Shown: piece after piece, positions 53,209 through 62,413 of the stretch | Layout of the letters: every line of letters starts with the position of its first letter | Numbering within the stretch: position 1 is the stretch's first letter | DNA from: Planctomycetota bacterium | GTDB lineage: Bacteria; Planctomycetota; JAJSAM01; JAJVHW01 | Assembly: GCA_024280885.1 (NCBI GenBank) | Contig: JAJRPF010000056.1 | Coordinates: 83,544-147,543, forward strand | DNA length: 64,000 nucleotides | Direction of reading: 5' to 3' | The notes under the pieces: model-generated | The model's database searches: none | What the model was told of the DNA's origin: nothing | What the model saw: the letters and a program-made list of their open reading frames with translations, nothing else | Made by a program: the position numbers and the translations under genes

Positions 53209-54306
53209 ATGCAACCGCTTCCGCTCTCCCTCGCATTCGGCGTGGTTCTGCTGGTTGCACCCGCCGCAGCCGACGAGAAGGGAGCGCCGCCGCCTGCGGC
53301 GGAACCGGGCGACAAGCGCCCGCCCCAGACCGAGGTGGATGCAGCCGTTGCGCGCGGAGTCAAGTGGCTGCGCAAGGAGCAGAAGCGCAATGGGTCGTTC
53401 GGCCAGGGGCCGGGCGAGACCGCTCTCTCGCTGCTCACGTTGCGCCACTCCGGCGTCGAGAAGGACGATCGCGCCTGTGGTCGTGCCGCTCGTTTTCTGG
53501 AGCGCGAGCTCCCGGACGGCACGGTCTACGGCGCCGCGCTCGGAACGCTTGCGTTGCTGGCGCAGGACCCGGTTCTGCATCGCAACAAGGTCGAGGAACT
53601 CATCTCCGATCTCGTCGAGGCGCAGTGCAATAACGGTCAATGGACGTATGCGTACCGTTCGACGGCAAGAAAAAGGGCCGGCGACAACAGCAACATGCAG
53701 TTCGCGCTTCTGGCTCTTGCCGTGGCCCGGGCACAGGGGCTCAAGGTCCCCGCGGAGCCCTTCGCGAAGGCCGCTGCGTTCTTGCGCACGACGCAGAACG
53801 AGGACGGTGGGTTCGGCTACTCCGACAAGCAACGCGCGCGCTCGTACGCCAGCATGACAGCCGGCGGAGCCATGTGCCTCGCCTTCGCCGCTGCGGTCGA
53901 ACGCGATGTGCCGTTGGGATCAAGCAGCGTGGCAGATGAAGACGCGCTCCAGAAGGCGCTGGCGTGGCTCGCCAAAGAGTTCGATGCCGAAGCGAATACC
54001 GGCGCCGCGCGCGCATTCGGCACGAAGAAGAAGCGGCGCAGCGACGCCACCTGGCGCCACTATTGGCTCTGGTCGGCCGAGCGCGCGGCGGCGGCCGCAG
54101 GCCAGGCGCGTTTCGGCGCGCACGACTGGTACGGGAAGGGCTGCCGCGTGCTGCTCGAGCGCCAGAAGAAGAAGGGGCAATGGCGCGATCCCGAGCGAGA
54201 GATCCTTGCGACCTGCTTTGCCCTCCTCTTCTTCCGACGCAGCACACACCGCGCGATCACGCCGCGCGACGCCGTGCGACCTGCCGTCACGCCCAGTCAG
54301 AAGTAG
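53209..54306 (+). CDS. Exported prenyltransferase/squalene-cyclase-repeat protein
   Basis: A 365-residue protein with a signal peptide (LPLSLAFGVVLLVAPAAAD) and repeats of the squalene-cyclase/prenyltransferase alpha-alpha toroid: VARGVKWLRKEQKRNGSFGQ, ALSLLTLRHSG, FLRTTQNEDGGFGY, and WSAERAAAAAGQARFGAHDW followed by YGKGCRVLLERQKKKGQW. The QW-like Q-x-x-G-x-W/F endings are visible, but the cyclase DxDD acid motif is not, so it is probably a non-enzymatic exported member. The start could also be GTG 53200. Confidence 0.88.
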   Translation: MQPLPLSLAFGVVLLVAPAAADEKGAPPPAAEPGDKRPPQTEVDAAVARGVKWLRKEQKRNGSFGQGPGETALSLLTLRHSGVEKDDRACGRAARFLERELPDGTVYGAALGTLALLAQDPVLHRNKVEELISDLVEAQCNNGQWTYAYRSTARKRAGDNSNMQFALLALAVARAQGLKVPAEPFAKAAAFLRTTQNEDGGFGYSDKQRARSYASMTAGGAMCLAFAAAVERDVPLGSSSVADEDALQKALAWLAKEFDAEANTGAARAFGTKKKRRSDATWRHYWLWSAERAAAAAGQARFGAHDWYGKGCRVLLERQKKKGQWRDPEREILATCFALLFFRRSTHRAITPRDAVRPAVTPSQK

Positions 54307-54372
54307 TACGCTTGTCCTCAGCGCGCGACCGGGGCGTGCGACCAACGTGGCCTGGTCGGGAGCGATGCGCGC

Positions 54373-54831
54373 ATGCTGAGGGCTGAGCCCAATCGCTGGG
54401 GTTCCTGGCACTACAAGGTCCTGAGGGGCGATGTGTGCTTCGCGCAATTCGACTTCGGGTGGTGGCGCTCGCGCGGCGAGATCGTGATTGACCGCGCGGT
54501 CTACCAGATCCAGCGCGAGGGCTTCTTCACCGGGGACTTCGTGATGCGCAAGGGAACGGAGACCGTCGTTTCGGCGACCAAACCCAGCTTCTCCCAGCGC
54601 CGTTTCTGGATCGTGTACGACGACGTTGCCTACATCCTCGCGAGCCGGTCGTCGTTCGAGCGCAAGTTCATCCTCCAGGCGGATGGGATCGAAGTCGGAG
54701 CCGTACGCCCGAACGGCCTGCTCTCGCGCACCGCAATCGTGGATCTTCCGCCGGACATGCCACTTGACTTGCAGATGTTCCTGACCTGGCTCGCGGTCAT
54801 GATGTGGAAACGGCAGTCGGAGGGCTCGTGA
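54373..54831 (+). CDS. Conserved-looking hypothetical protein
   Basis: A 152-residue soluble protein rich in aromatic residues and beta strands: RWGSWHYKVLRGDVCFAQFD, WWRSRGEIVIDRAVYQIQRE, RRFWIVYDDVAYILASRSSF, ending in a hydrophobic stretch (LDLQMFLTWLAVMMWKR). The repeating beta pattern around a tubby/LURP-like barrel is possible, but I do not recognise a family. It lies between the toroid protein and the CCA-type nucleotidyltransferase on the same strand, 33 nt before the latter. Confidence 0.72.
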   Translation: MLRAEPNRWGSWHYKVLRGDVCFAQFDFGWWRSRGEIVIDRAVYQIQREGFFTGDFVMRKGTETVVSATKPSFSQRRFWIVYDDVAYILASRSSFERKFILQADGIEVGAVRPNGLLSRTAIVDLPPDMPLDLQMFLTWLAVMMWKRQSEGS

Positions 54832-54864
54832 CGCCTGCGATGAGGCCGGGTTACGATCACGCGC

Positions 54865-56277
54865 ATGCAGCACGATGTCGCCACTCAGCGCGAGGCGGCG
54901 CGGGCGGTCGTTGACCGTCTGCGTGATGGGGGCCACACGGCCTACTTCGTCGGAGGCTGCGTTCGCGACGACTTGCTGGGGCGCCCGCCACGCGAATTCG
55001 ACATCGCGACGGACGCCGAGCCGGATCGGGTTCAGGAGCTCTTTTCGCGGAATGTGGCGGTCGGCAAGCAATTCGGCGTGATCGTGGCCCTGATGGGGGA
55101 GGTGCCGATCGAGGTCGCCACGTTCCGTTGCGACGAGGCCTACGTGGACGGGCGCCACCCGACGGGAGTGCGCTTCTCGTCGGCGCAGGAGGATGCCCAG
55201 CGGCGCGACTTCACCATGAACGCGCTCTTCCTCGATCCCGTCAACGGCGAGATCCTCGACTTCGTTGGCGGCCGGGCGGATCTGGAGCAGCGTGTCCTGC
55301 GCGCCATCGGTGATCCCCGGCAGCGTTTTCGCGAGGATCGCCTGCGCATGCTGCGCGCCGTGCGCTTCGCGACCACCATCCCGGTCGAGATCGAGCCCGA
55401 GACCTGGTCGGCGGTCTGCGAGATGGCTCCGGCCATCCTCGAGGTCTCGTGGGAACGCATTCGCGCGGAGTTCTCGCGCATTCTCATGTCGGGACGCTCC
55501 GAGCGCGGGCTGCGACTCCTCGACGAGAGCGGGTTGCTCGCCCCCATCCTCCCTGAACTCTCGGCACTCCACGGCGTCGAGCAACCGCCGCAATTCCATC
55601 CCGAGGGGGATGTCTGGGTACACACGCTGCTCTGCCTGCACCACCTCGACGAACTTCCGGAGCGCTCGTTGCCGCTCAGTCTGGGCATCTTGCTCCACGA
55701 CGTCGGCAAGCCGGCGACTTTCACCGACACGGATCGCATCCGTTTCAACGGGCACGACCGCGTGGGAGCAGAGATGTCGGAGGACATCCTCCGACGGTTC
55801 CGCTATCCGAATGCGGTCATCGACGAGGTTCGGGAACTCGTGCGGCACCACATGGCGTTCGTGCAGATCGACCAGTGGCGTGTCGCCAAGCTGAAACGAT
55901 TCCTCGGCTCCGATCTGGCCGAACGCCAACTCGCGCTTCACCGCTTGGATTGTCTCGGGGCCGAGCGCGATCTGGAGACCCACGACTGGTGTTTGGCCCG
56001 GCGGGCCGAATTCGACGCCGAGACCCCGGCGCCTCCGCGTGTGCTCTCCGGCCACGACCTCATGAGAGCGGGATATCGACCGGGTGCACTGATCGGCAAG
56101 GTGCTTGCTGCTCTCGACGATGAGCGCCTCGAAGGGCGACTCATCACCAAGGAGGACGCTCTGGCATGGGCGATCGACGAATTCCCCCCGCTGAGCCCCC
56201 CACAGAGCCCGGCGACGAGCGCGGGCCCGCGCTCGTGCGACCGTCAGAGCGATCCAGAGACGACGGGCGACGCATGA
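54865..56277 (+). CDS. CCA-adding enzyme/poly(A) polymerase family nucleotidyltransferase
   Basis: A 470-residue class II tRNA nucleotidyltransferase-like protein, adding CCA (or A) to RNA 3' ends. The head has YFVGGCVRDDLLGRPPREFD and IATDAEP (the catalytic GG...DxD-type site), then RRDFTMNALFLD, RFREDRLRMLRAVRFA; the middle has the HD domain HTLLCLHHLDELPERS, LGILLHDVGKPATF and LVRHHMAF. The HD phosphohydrolase module is common in bacterial CCA enzymes. CCA versus poly(A) specificity cannot be judged here. The stop overlaps the next ATG by 4 nt. Confidence 0.93.
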   Translation: MQHDVATQREAARAVVDRLRDGGHTAYFVGGCVRDDLLGRPPREFDIATDAEPDRVQELFSRNVAVGKQFGVIVALMGEVPIEVATFRCDEAYVDGRHPTGVRFSSAQEDAQRRDFTMNALFLDPVNGEILDFVGGRADLEQRVLRAIGDPRQRFREDRLRMLRAVRFATTIPVEIEPETWSAVCEMAPAILEVSWERIRAEFSRILMSGRSERGLRLLDESGLLAPILPELSALHGVEQPPQFHPEGDVWVHTLLCLHHLDELPERSLPLSLGILLHDVGKPATFTDTDRIRFNGHDRVGAEMSEDILRRFRYPNAVIDEVRELVRHHMAFVQIDQWRVAKLKRFLGSDLAERQLALHRLDCLGAERDLETHDWCLARRAEFDAETPAPPRVLSGHDLMRAGYRPGALIGKVLAALDDERLEGRLITKEDALAWAIDEFPPLSPPQSPATSAGPRSCDRQSDPETTGDA

Positions 56278-58313
56278 GGCGGGCGGTCGTCTCGCTGGCG
56301 CTTGCTCTGATCGTCGGCATCGGAGTCCCTGGTGCCGCGCCCGCTCGTGCCGAGGAGCTGCCGCCTCTCGTTCGCGCGCTCGACGGCGACGACGACGCGT
56401 CCCGTGTGGTCGCCATGGAGGCTCTGCGCAGCGCGGACGACCGCGCGGCGATCATCTCCGCGGCCCTCGCCGACGAGGTTGCGTTCGCGTCGCTGACCGC
56501 CCGGGGACAGGTGGCGCTGCTGCAACTCGCGATAGAGGAGTCCGACGTCGGCTTCGTCAACTCTCGGCTGCGCAAGATCGTGCGTGACGTCGCGGCGGAT
56601 GCGGATGTCCGCCGTGCCGCGGTGGCGGTGCTCGAAGTGCACGGCGGGATCGCTGACGTGAAGGCCCTGCGCGGCGTGCTCCCCGACTATCCAGAGGCGG
56701 CGGCGAAAGCGCTCGCGTCGATCGGCGGTCGTTCGGCAGAGACGGCCCTGCGCGCCGCTGCGGGCGAGGGCGCGCACCCAGCCATCCTGGCGGCTCTCGT
56801 GCGGCTGGGCGACGACACGCCGTTGCGCGGATTGGTCGCTTCTCTGGCGTCGGCCGATGCGGCGCAGCGAACGGAGGTTGGACACCTGCTCAACTGGGCC
56901 ACGGAGCGCGATCTACCGCCGGAGCAGGCTGTCTGGGAAGCGCACCTGCGGCGCCGCTCTTTGGCGAAGCAACTCGCGGCCGAGGAGATCGAGACGGCAC
57001 AGAGTGCGGCGCAGGAATTGGCCGCCATACTCGCGTCCGGGACGAGTGCCAACGTGCTCTCCGATCTCATCGCGATCGTGCGCGACGCGCGCTGGTCGGG
57101 AGAAGCCCGCAATGGCGCGGCTCTCGCCCTCGGGCTGGGCGGCGCGCGCGAGGCCAAGGACGCACTTCTCGACGCGTGTCGCAACCAGGAGGAGGGTGCC
57201 CTCAGGCTCTACGCGGCCGATGCGTTGGCGCGCGTCGGCGACCTTTCCTGCGCGGTGACGCTGGCCGATCGACTCGTCCACGACGAGGACCGTGACCGGA
57301 TCAAGGCGCGACGACAGTCCACCGGGGAGTACTTCCCTGTGGACCCGGCGATGGCGTCGGCGCTTCTGCGCTACGGCTGCCCGGGGGCGGTCGGCCCGCT
57401 GCTGGACGTCCTCGCCGGGAGCTATCGCACGCGCATGGGCCGAGACACGTTGCGCACGCTGCGCGCAGCGACCGGTGGGCCTGACTTTGGGTACGAGCCG
57501 GACTCGACGCAACTGCAGCGCGACGAGGCGGTCGCACGCGCCCGGGCGTGGTGGTTTGATGGACGCGAGGCGATGGGCCTCGTCGCCGCTGCGGACGACC
57601 CCGGCTGGCCGGTGTTTCGTGAGCAGGTTGCCGCGCGGATCGAACTCCTCGGAGCGTTCAAGTTCTTGCATCAACTGCGTGCGAAGAAGGCCTTGATCGT
57701 CGTTGCCGAGCCCGCGCTGCCGCAGCTCCTCGCGGCGTTGCAGGCAGACGATCTCCACATTCGGATGGGCGCTGCGGAGGTGCTCCGGGGCGCCACGTTG
57801 CGCGCCGCAGGGCCGGCGCTGGCGGCGAGCCTCGCCGACGAGTCGAACGCGGCGGCCCGGTCGAAGTTCGTCTGGGCGCTGGAGGTGTGCGGACGGCCGG
57901 ATGCAGCCGGTGCCGTCCCGGCCGCGGTGCGCGACGCGGTTCGCACGGCTCTCGATGATGCATCGATTGACGTCCGGATCGCGGCCGCGCGCACGCTCGG
58001 GGTGGTGGGCGAGGGCACCCTCGATACGCCGCTTCTCTTGGCGGCGCGCGGTCGTCCCGAGAACGCAGTGACTGCGTTTCGCGCCGCGTCGGCCGCGTCG
58101 GCGATGGCATTGGTTCGCCGGGCCGTGATGGCGGATCTTGTTTGGGAGTTGCGCAGCAATGACGTTGCGCGACGAGCGGAGGCCGCCGCTGCGTTGCGTC
58201 GGGCCGGTCTGGACATGCACGGATACGATCCCGATGCCACGGAAGAGGCACGCGGGGCATCCATCGCCGCCATCTTGAGGGCCATCGGTGTGTCGGCTGG
58301 GGAACGCCGTTGA
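56274..58313 (+). CDS. Exported HEAT-repeat protein
   Basis: A 679-residue protein with a signal peptide (VSLALALIVGIGVPGAAPAR) and a long array of HEAT-like helical pairs: DASRVVAMEALRSADDRAAI, LPDYPEAAAKALASIGGRSA, ARNGAALALGLGGAREAKDA, RMGAAEVLRGATLRAAGPAL, IDVRIAAARTLGVVGEGTLD. No enzymatic motif. ATG at 56274 overlaps the CCA-type gene stop (ATGA). The ABC ATPase gene follows after about 50 nt, so it may belong to the same transcript. Confidence 0.86.
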   Translation: MRRAVVSLALALIVGIGVPGAAPARAEELPPLVRALDGDDDASRVVAMEALRSADDRAAIISAALADEVAFASLTARGQVALLQLAIEESDVGFVNSRLRKIVRDVAADADVRRAAVAVLEVHGGIADVKALRGVLPDYPEAAAKALASIGGRSAETALRAAAGEGAHPAILAALVRLGDDTPLRGLVASLASADAAQRTEVGHLLNWATERDLPPEQAVWEAHLRRRSLAKQLAAEEIETAQSAAQELAAILASGTSANVLSDLIAIVRDARWSGEARNGAALALGLGGAREAKDALLDACRNQEEGALRLYAADALARVGDLSCAVTLADRLVHDEDRDRIKARRQSTGEYFPVDPAMASALLRYGCPGAVGPLLDVLAGSYRTRMGRDTLRTLRAATGGPDFGYEPDSTQLQRDEAVARARAWWFDGREAMGLVAAADDPGWPVFREQVAARIELLGAFKFLHQLRAKKALIVVAEPALPQLLAALQADDLHIRMGAAEVLRGATLRAAGPALAASLADESNAAARSKFVWALEVCGRPDAAGAVPAAVRDAVRTALDDASIDVRIAAARTLGVVGEGTLDTPLLLAARGRPENAVTAFRAASAASAMALVRRAVMADLVWELRSNDVARRAEAAAALRRAGLDMHGYDPDATEEARGASIAAILRAIGVSAGERR

Positions 58314-58365
58314 GTTACCCCCGCACCGCGCCTCGTTACTCCCATCTCCGCACGTGGGGTATCTC

Positions 58366-59442
58366 GTGACTGCGACTCCGGCGCTCGCGATCGAGAATCT
58401 GCATGTGCGCTACGGCAGCGTGCCCGTGCTCCGAGGCATCGACCTGACCGTCGCTGCGGGCGGCTGCACCGCCGTCCTCGGACCGTCGGGGTGCGGCAAG
58501 AGTACGCTCCTGCGTGCGATCGCGGGGCTCACCAAGGCGCACGACGGGCGTATCGAGATCGGCGAGTCCCTCACCGACTCCCCGCACCAGATTGTGGCAC
58601 CCGAGAAGCGCAACGTCGCGCTGGTCTTCCAGGACCTCGCGCTCTGGCCACACATGACGGTCGAAGGCAATCTCGACTTCGTCTTCGAGGCGCGTGGACT
58701 CTCCCGGGCTGACCGTGGGCCCGAGACACTGGCCGCGCTTGCAGCCGTCGGTCTCCCGACGAGCCTCGGTCGGCGCTATCCGGCCGAACTCTCGGGCGGC
58801 GAGCGGCAGCGGGCGGCGATGGCGCGAGCGATTGCACAGAAGCCGCGAATCTTGCTCCTCGACGAGCCGCTCACCGGCCTCGATCGACACCTGCGGCGCC
58901 ACTTGCTGGAGACGCTTGCGCGCCTTCGGGGCGAGACCGGTCTGGCGATGTTGGTCGTGACGCATGATCAGGAAGAGGCGTTCGCGCTCGCCGATCAGGT
59001 GGCCGTGATGAACGCGGGCGTGATCGAGCAGGCGGGACCACCCGAGACGGTCTACGAAGCGCCGCGGACGGCGTTCGTGGCGGGATTTGTCGGTCCCGCG
59101 GCGCTCGTGCCCAGCACGGTGAGTGGCGCGACCGCGAACACGCCGCTCGGTCGGTTCCCGGCTGATGGCGTTGCTGACGGCGCGCACCTGGCCGTCTTTC
59201 GGCCCGCGGGCGTGCGTGTCGTTGCCGAAGGACAAGCTGCTAGCGAGATTGGCGCCCGCGGGTGCGTCGAGACCGCCTTCTACCGCGGTGGACACTTCCT
59301 GCTGGTCGTCCTGCTGGCCGAGGGTGATCAGCGGGTGCTCGTTCACTCGGAAACGAAGATCGCTTGCGGCACGGTGGTCGCGTTGGAGGCGGATGGACCG
59401 GCCTTCGTCGGTCTCGAAGCCGTTCGTTCGGAGGCGACATGA
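58366..59442 (+). CDS. ABC transporter ATPase, FbpC/PotA-like
   Basis: A 358-residue nucleotide-binding subunit for importers of ferric iron, polyamines, sugars or similar. Walker A GPSGCGKST, Q-loop VFQDLALWPHMTV, signature LSGGERQRAAMARAI, Walker B ILLLDEPLTGLD and H-loop VVTHDQEEAFALAD are intact; residues ~240-358 form a TOBE-like regulatory domain, ending LEADGPAFVGLEAVRSEAT. No permease or binding-protein gene is next to it, so partners must be elsewhere. GTG 58366 is the likely start (GTG 58354 possible). Its stop overlaps the multihaem cytochrome gene by 4 nt. Confidence 0.92.
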   Translation: MTATPALAIENLHVRYGSVPVLRGIDLTVAAGGCTAVLGPSGCGKSTLLRAIAGLTKAHDGRIEIGESLTDSPHQIVAPEKRNVALVFQDLALWPHMTVEGNLDFVFEARGLSRADRGPETLAALAAVGLPTSLGRRYPAELSGGERQRAAMARAIAQKPRILLLDEPLTGLDRHLRRHLLETLARLRGETGLAMLVVTHDQEEAFALADQVAVMNAGVIEQAGPPETVYEAPRTAFVAGFVGPAALVPSTVSGATANTPLGRFPADGVADGAHLAVFRPAGVRVVAEGQAASEIGARGCVETAFYRGGHFLLVVLLAEGDQRVLVHSETKIACGTVVALEADGPAFVGLEAVRSEAT

Positions 59443-60500
59443 AACAGAGAGTTCTGCTACTGGTGCTGCTCACTGCCGCGGTCTTCGGCGCGGTGCAGCT
59501 GCTCTCTGGCGGCGGGCCAGACGGTCCGGTCAGTCCGCGCCCTGAAACGAATGGTGAACCCGATCTAATAAGCCGGAGCGGCCCCACAGACGAGAGTGCG
59601 GCGCGCGCGACGCCGTTCTCGAATGCGGCCGAGTGTCGTCCGTGCCACGAGGCCGTCTACTCCGAGTGGAAACGCAGCTACCACGGGATGGCCTGGACCG
59701 ACCCGATGGTGCAGGCGCTCTCGAAGGGCTTCCGCATGACGGAGTGCATCGATTGTCATGCTCCGCAACCGATCCACATCACGGGCGTGGACAAGCGCGT
59801 GGCGCCACGTCAGCACGGACGTGGCGATGGCGTGGACTGCTTGACATGTCACCTGCTCGCGGACGGGATCTCCGTCGCGGCGTCACGCGACGTCGACACG
59901 TCGCTCGTCGCCGGAGCTTGCCGCCCGCAGAAGGAAGCGACAATGGACGTCTCCACCGTCTGTGCGGGCTGTCACAACCAACACGAGACCGTGGATGAAC
60001 TCTTGGCTTCCGGTGTCGAGGCGGAGTGCCAGACGTGCCATATGCCGGAGGTCGAGCGCGTCAGTGGCGACGCGGCGGTGCCGGGGCGCAGTCACGTCTT
60101 CCCGGGCGCGCACTCCGAGGAAATGCATCGCCGAGCACTCGAGTTGAAGGTGCGCATTGCAGACGGTCGCGTGATCGCCGAGATCACCAATGTCGGTGCG
60201 GCCCACAAGGTGCCGACCGACGCGCGCCACCGTTCGTACAACGTGTGGATCAGCGCGTGGGACAGTCGTGGCAACGCCTACGTCACGGAGCAGCAGATCG
60301 ACGAGATCCGGCTCTACTACCGCGACGATTTTCGCCCGAGTACGCAGATCGCACACGACGAGACGCGCACGGCGACGTGGGAGATCCCCGAGGGCTTCAA
60401 GGGGCGCGTCGAAGTGAAGCTCACGTACGCGCTCAACCCCGAGGAACTCGCCGCTGGTCGCGTGTTCGATGTGCACAAAGGCGAGGTGAAGATCCAATGA
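59439..60500 (+). CDS. Exported multihaem c-type cytochrome (five CxxCH)
   Basis: A 353-residue periplasmic or membrane-tethered electron-transfer protein. After an N-terminal hydrophobic helix (VLLLVLLTAAVFGAVQLL) come five haem-binding motifs: CRPCH, CIDCH, CLTCH, CAGCH and CQTCH. Spacing resembles the cytochrome c-554/NapC-like class. The C-terminal ~140 residues are beta-rich (ELKVRIADGRVIAEITNVGA, AHKVPTDARHRSYNVWISAW), a domain seen at the end of such planctomycete cytochromes. Distal His ligands (SYHGMAW, APQPIH, NQHETV) are plausible. It overlaps the ABC ATPase upstream and the TPR protein downstream by 4 nt each, suggesting a joint function. Confidence 0.93.
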   Translation: MKQRVLLLVLLTAAVFGAVQLLSGGGPDGPVSPRPETNGEPDLISRSGPTDESAARATPFSNAAECRPCHEAVYSEWKRSYHGMAWTDPMVQALSKGFRMTECIDCHAPQPIHITGVDKRVAPRQHGRGDGVDCLTCHLLADGISVAASRDVDTSLVAGACRPQKEATMDVSTVCAGCHNQHETVDELLASGVEAECQTCHMPEVERVSGDAAVPGRSHVFPGAHSEEMHRRALELKVRIADGRVIAEITNVGAAHKVPTDARHRSYNVWISAWDSRGNAYVTEQQIDEIRLYYRDDFRPSTQIAHDETRTATWEIPEGFKGRVEVKLTYALNPEELAAGRVFDVHKGEVKIQ

Positions 60501-62107
60501 GCATTCCTCGTCGTTCGCGCGGCCGTCCTTGGCGTCAGGGATCCCAGGGCCGCTTGCTCATGCGACGGTGGACGACTGCGTTTGCCGTGACGGTGCTCGT
60601 CGGTGCCGCGCTGTCGGTGCCTGCTCGCGCACAGGACGATCCGCAAGGAGGCCAGGGGGTTGAGCCGGGAGTGACGGTTGCCCCGTCAGTGGAAGACGAG
60701 GCCGCCGCGGAGCGCCGACTGCGCATGGCCCTCGTCAATGCCGGTGCTGCGTGGGCGGCGCCGGCGGCCGATCTCGCGGCGTGGCTCGAGGCCCGTTCAC
60801 GATTCATGGAAGCGTCGTCGCTGCGACGTCGTGTGCGCGGCGCGGACCCAACGACCGAGAATTGCGTCCTCGAGGCGCGCGCCGTGCTCGGATTCGCGGA
60901 ACTGGTCCTGGCCTCCGGTGGGGGGGGGGGCGGAATCAAGGCTGCGTTCGAGGACGCACGCATCGCCCTGCGGCGCGCCCGCGAGTCGGGGGCAGATACG
61001 ATCGAGACGGCATTGGGGCTCGCGCGCAGTGCCGCTGCACAAGGGAATCCCCAGCAGGAAATCGTCGAACTCGAAGAGGCGCTTGCCCGCTGGCCCGACG
61101 CGGCGAAGGTGCGCCGGGGACTCGCCTTCGCCTATCAGAACGCCGAGCGCTTCGACGCGGCGACCCCCTTGCTGAGGGCGGTCTCGGACGCCGCTCCGGA
61201 CGACTTGCTCCTGGCGCGCGCGCTTGCGTACAGCGCTCGGATGGCCGGCGACGAGAAGACCGCCATCGCCGCGGCGTACCGAGCGATCGATGCCGCGCCG
61301 GAGGCGGCGCAGGCATGGCAGACCCTCTGGGCGATCTACGCGCCGGAGAAACGCTACGGCGAACTCGCGAACGCGATCCTGTCCCGAACCGAGAGGTTCC
61401 CGGAGAGCGCCGTTGCGGCCCACTACGCAGGCTTCGCGCTCTCGTCGGCGCGTCGGACCGACGAGGCCCTGACGTGGCTCAAACGAGCCTGGGAACTGAG
61501 CGAAGGCAACCACGAGGCACGGCGCGAGGCGGCGCGCCTCCTGATCACAGTGAAGCGTGACGACGCCGCTGCCGGGCAGATGTATCGGAGGATCCTCGAG
61601 CTCTCGCCCGGGCATCGCGGCGCACTGGATGGATTGGGCTTTCTCGCGGTCAAACTCGGCAACGAGCAGAGACATGATGAGGCTCTGCCCTACTTTCGCG
61701 CCGTGGCCGAGGGACTCGCCGACGACGGTCGCTCGTGGGCCAATTTGGGCCTCGCCCTGCGGTGGGCCGGGCGCTACGACGATGCCGTTGTTGCGTACGA
61801 GAAGGCCGTCGAGACGAGCCCGGACGACGCGCAACTGCAGAACGACTTCGGCCTGTTGCTGCTGGTCATGAAGCGCGATGAGGACGCCACGCGGATCTTC
61901 AAGGCCACGCACGAGGCGGATCCGCTCGCGAACGACTGTCTCGAGAACCTCGGTTTCATGGCCCGGGAGCGCGGCGATCTTGCGGCTGCCACGCGCTGGT
62001 TCAAGCTGGCCTGGGATGCCGCGATACAGCGCGGTGACGCGACGCTGATTCAGCGTCACCGTCGGAATCTGGACGACGTCCGGTTCCCGCTTCCACAGCC
62101 TCGCTGA
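60497..62107 (+). CDS. Exported TPR-repeat protein
   Basis: A 536-residue protein with an N-terminal membrane/signal segment (WTTAFAVTVLVGAALSVPAR) and around ten tetratricopeptide repeats, e.g. GNPQQEIVELEEALARWPDA, AKVRRGLAFAYQNAERFDAA, SWANLGLALRWAGRYDDAVV, NCL-like DCLENLGFMARERGDLAAAT. TPR solenoids bind partner proteins; with the overlapping multihaem cytochrome it may help assemble a respiratory complex. A run of eleven G (60920-60930) encodes a glycine stretch near residue 143 and keeps the frame. ATG at 60497 overlaps the cytochrome stop. Confidence 0.9.
   Translation: MSIPRRSRGRPWRQGSQGRLLMRRWTTAFAVTVLVGAALSVPARAQDDPQGGQGVEPGVTVAPSVEDEAAAERRLRMALVNAGAAWAAPAADLAAWLEARSRFMEASSLRRRVRGADPTTENCVLEARAVLGFAELVLASGGGGGGIKAAFEDARIALRRARESGADTIETALGLARSAAAQGNPQQEIVELEEALARWPDAAKVRRGLAFAYQNAERFDAATPLLRAVSDAAPDDLLLARALAYSARMAGDEKTAIAAAYRAIDAAPEAAQAWQTLWAIYAPEKRYGELANAILSRTERFPESAVAAHYAGFALSSARRTDEALTWLKRAWELSEGNHEARREAARLLITVKRDDAAAGQMYRRILELSPGHRGALDGLGFLAVKLGNEQRHDEALPYFRAVAEGLADDGRSWANLGLALRWAGRYDDAVVAYEKAVETSPDDAQLQNDFGLLLLVMKRDEDATRIFKATHEADPLANDCLENLGFMARERGDLAAATRWFKLAWDAAIQRGDATLIQRHRRNLDDVRFPLPQPR
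60920..60930 (+). repeat. Poly-G tract of 11 within the TPR gene
   Basis: Eleven consecutive G residues encode part of SGGGGGG. A change of one base would shift the frame and truncate the protein. Such tracts are slippage-prone in replication and also error-prone in sequencing. The current length leaves the frame intact. Confidence 0.8.
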
Positions 62108-62413
62108 CAGCGCATCGAAGAAACCCTCGCCACGGTCCGAAATTCGCTGTAACCCAGGTGACCTCGCGAGCGTTCGAAAGGGTGCAGACGCCCAGTCGGG
62201 CGCCGCGTAAGATCAGAGCGCGAGAGTGCGTCCCGGGATCGACCTCCCAGCAGGTGGCACGAGCACGGCAGACAGCCGTGGCCACTTTGCGAGTGTGGTC
62301 GCCAGGGAGTAGCACAGACCACGGCTTCGAATTCGTCGTCGAGAGACCAGAATTCGTCGTCGAAAGAGCCAGTCGGGGCCGAACTCCGACTCGAATGCGA
62401 CAGGAGCTTCAAT
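62108..62413 (+). promoter_or_regulatory. Upstream region with a 21-bp-spaced direct repeat
   Basis: About 300 nt before the last gene. GAATTCGTCGTCGA occurs at 62329-62342 and again at 62350-62363, exactly 21 bp (two helical turns) apart, about 50 nt before the ATG at 62414. Same-face spacing is typical for cooperative transcription-factor binding. AGGAG lies close before the start codon. No gene is seen in the rest of the stretch. Confidence 0.5.

Noticed and set aside
53920..56055. Minus-strand open frame of 711 codons opposite the toroid and nucleotidyltransferase genes
   Set aside because: The opposite strand has three well-supported genes with domain motifs; the frame has no recognisable protein features.
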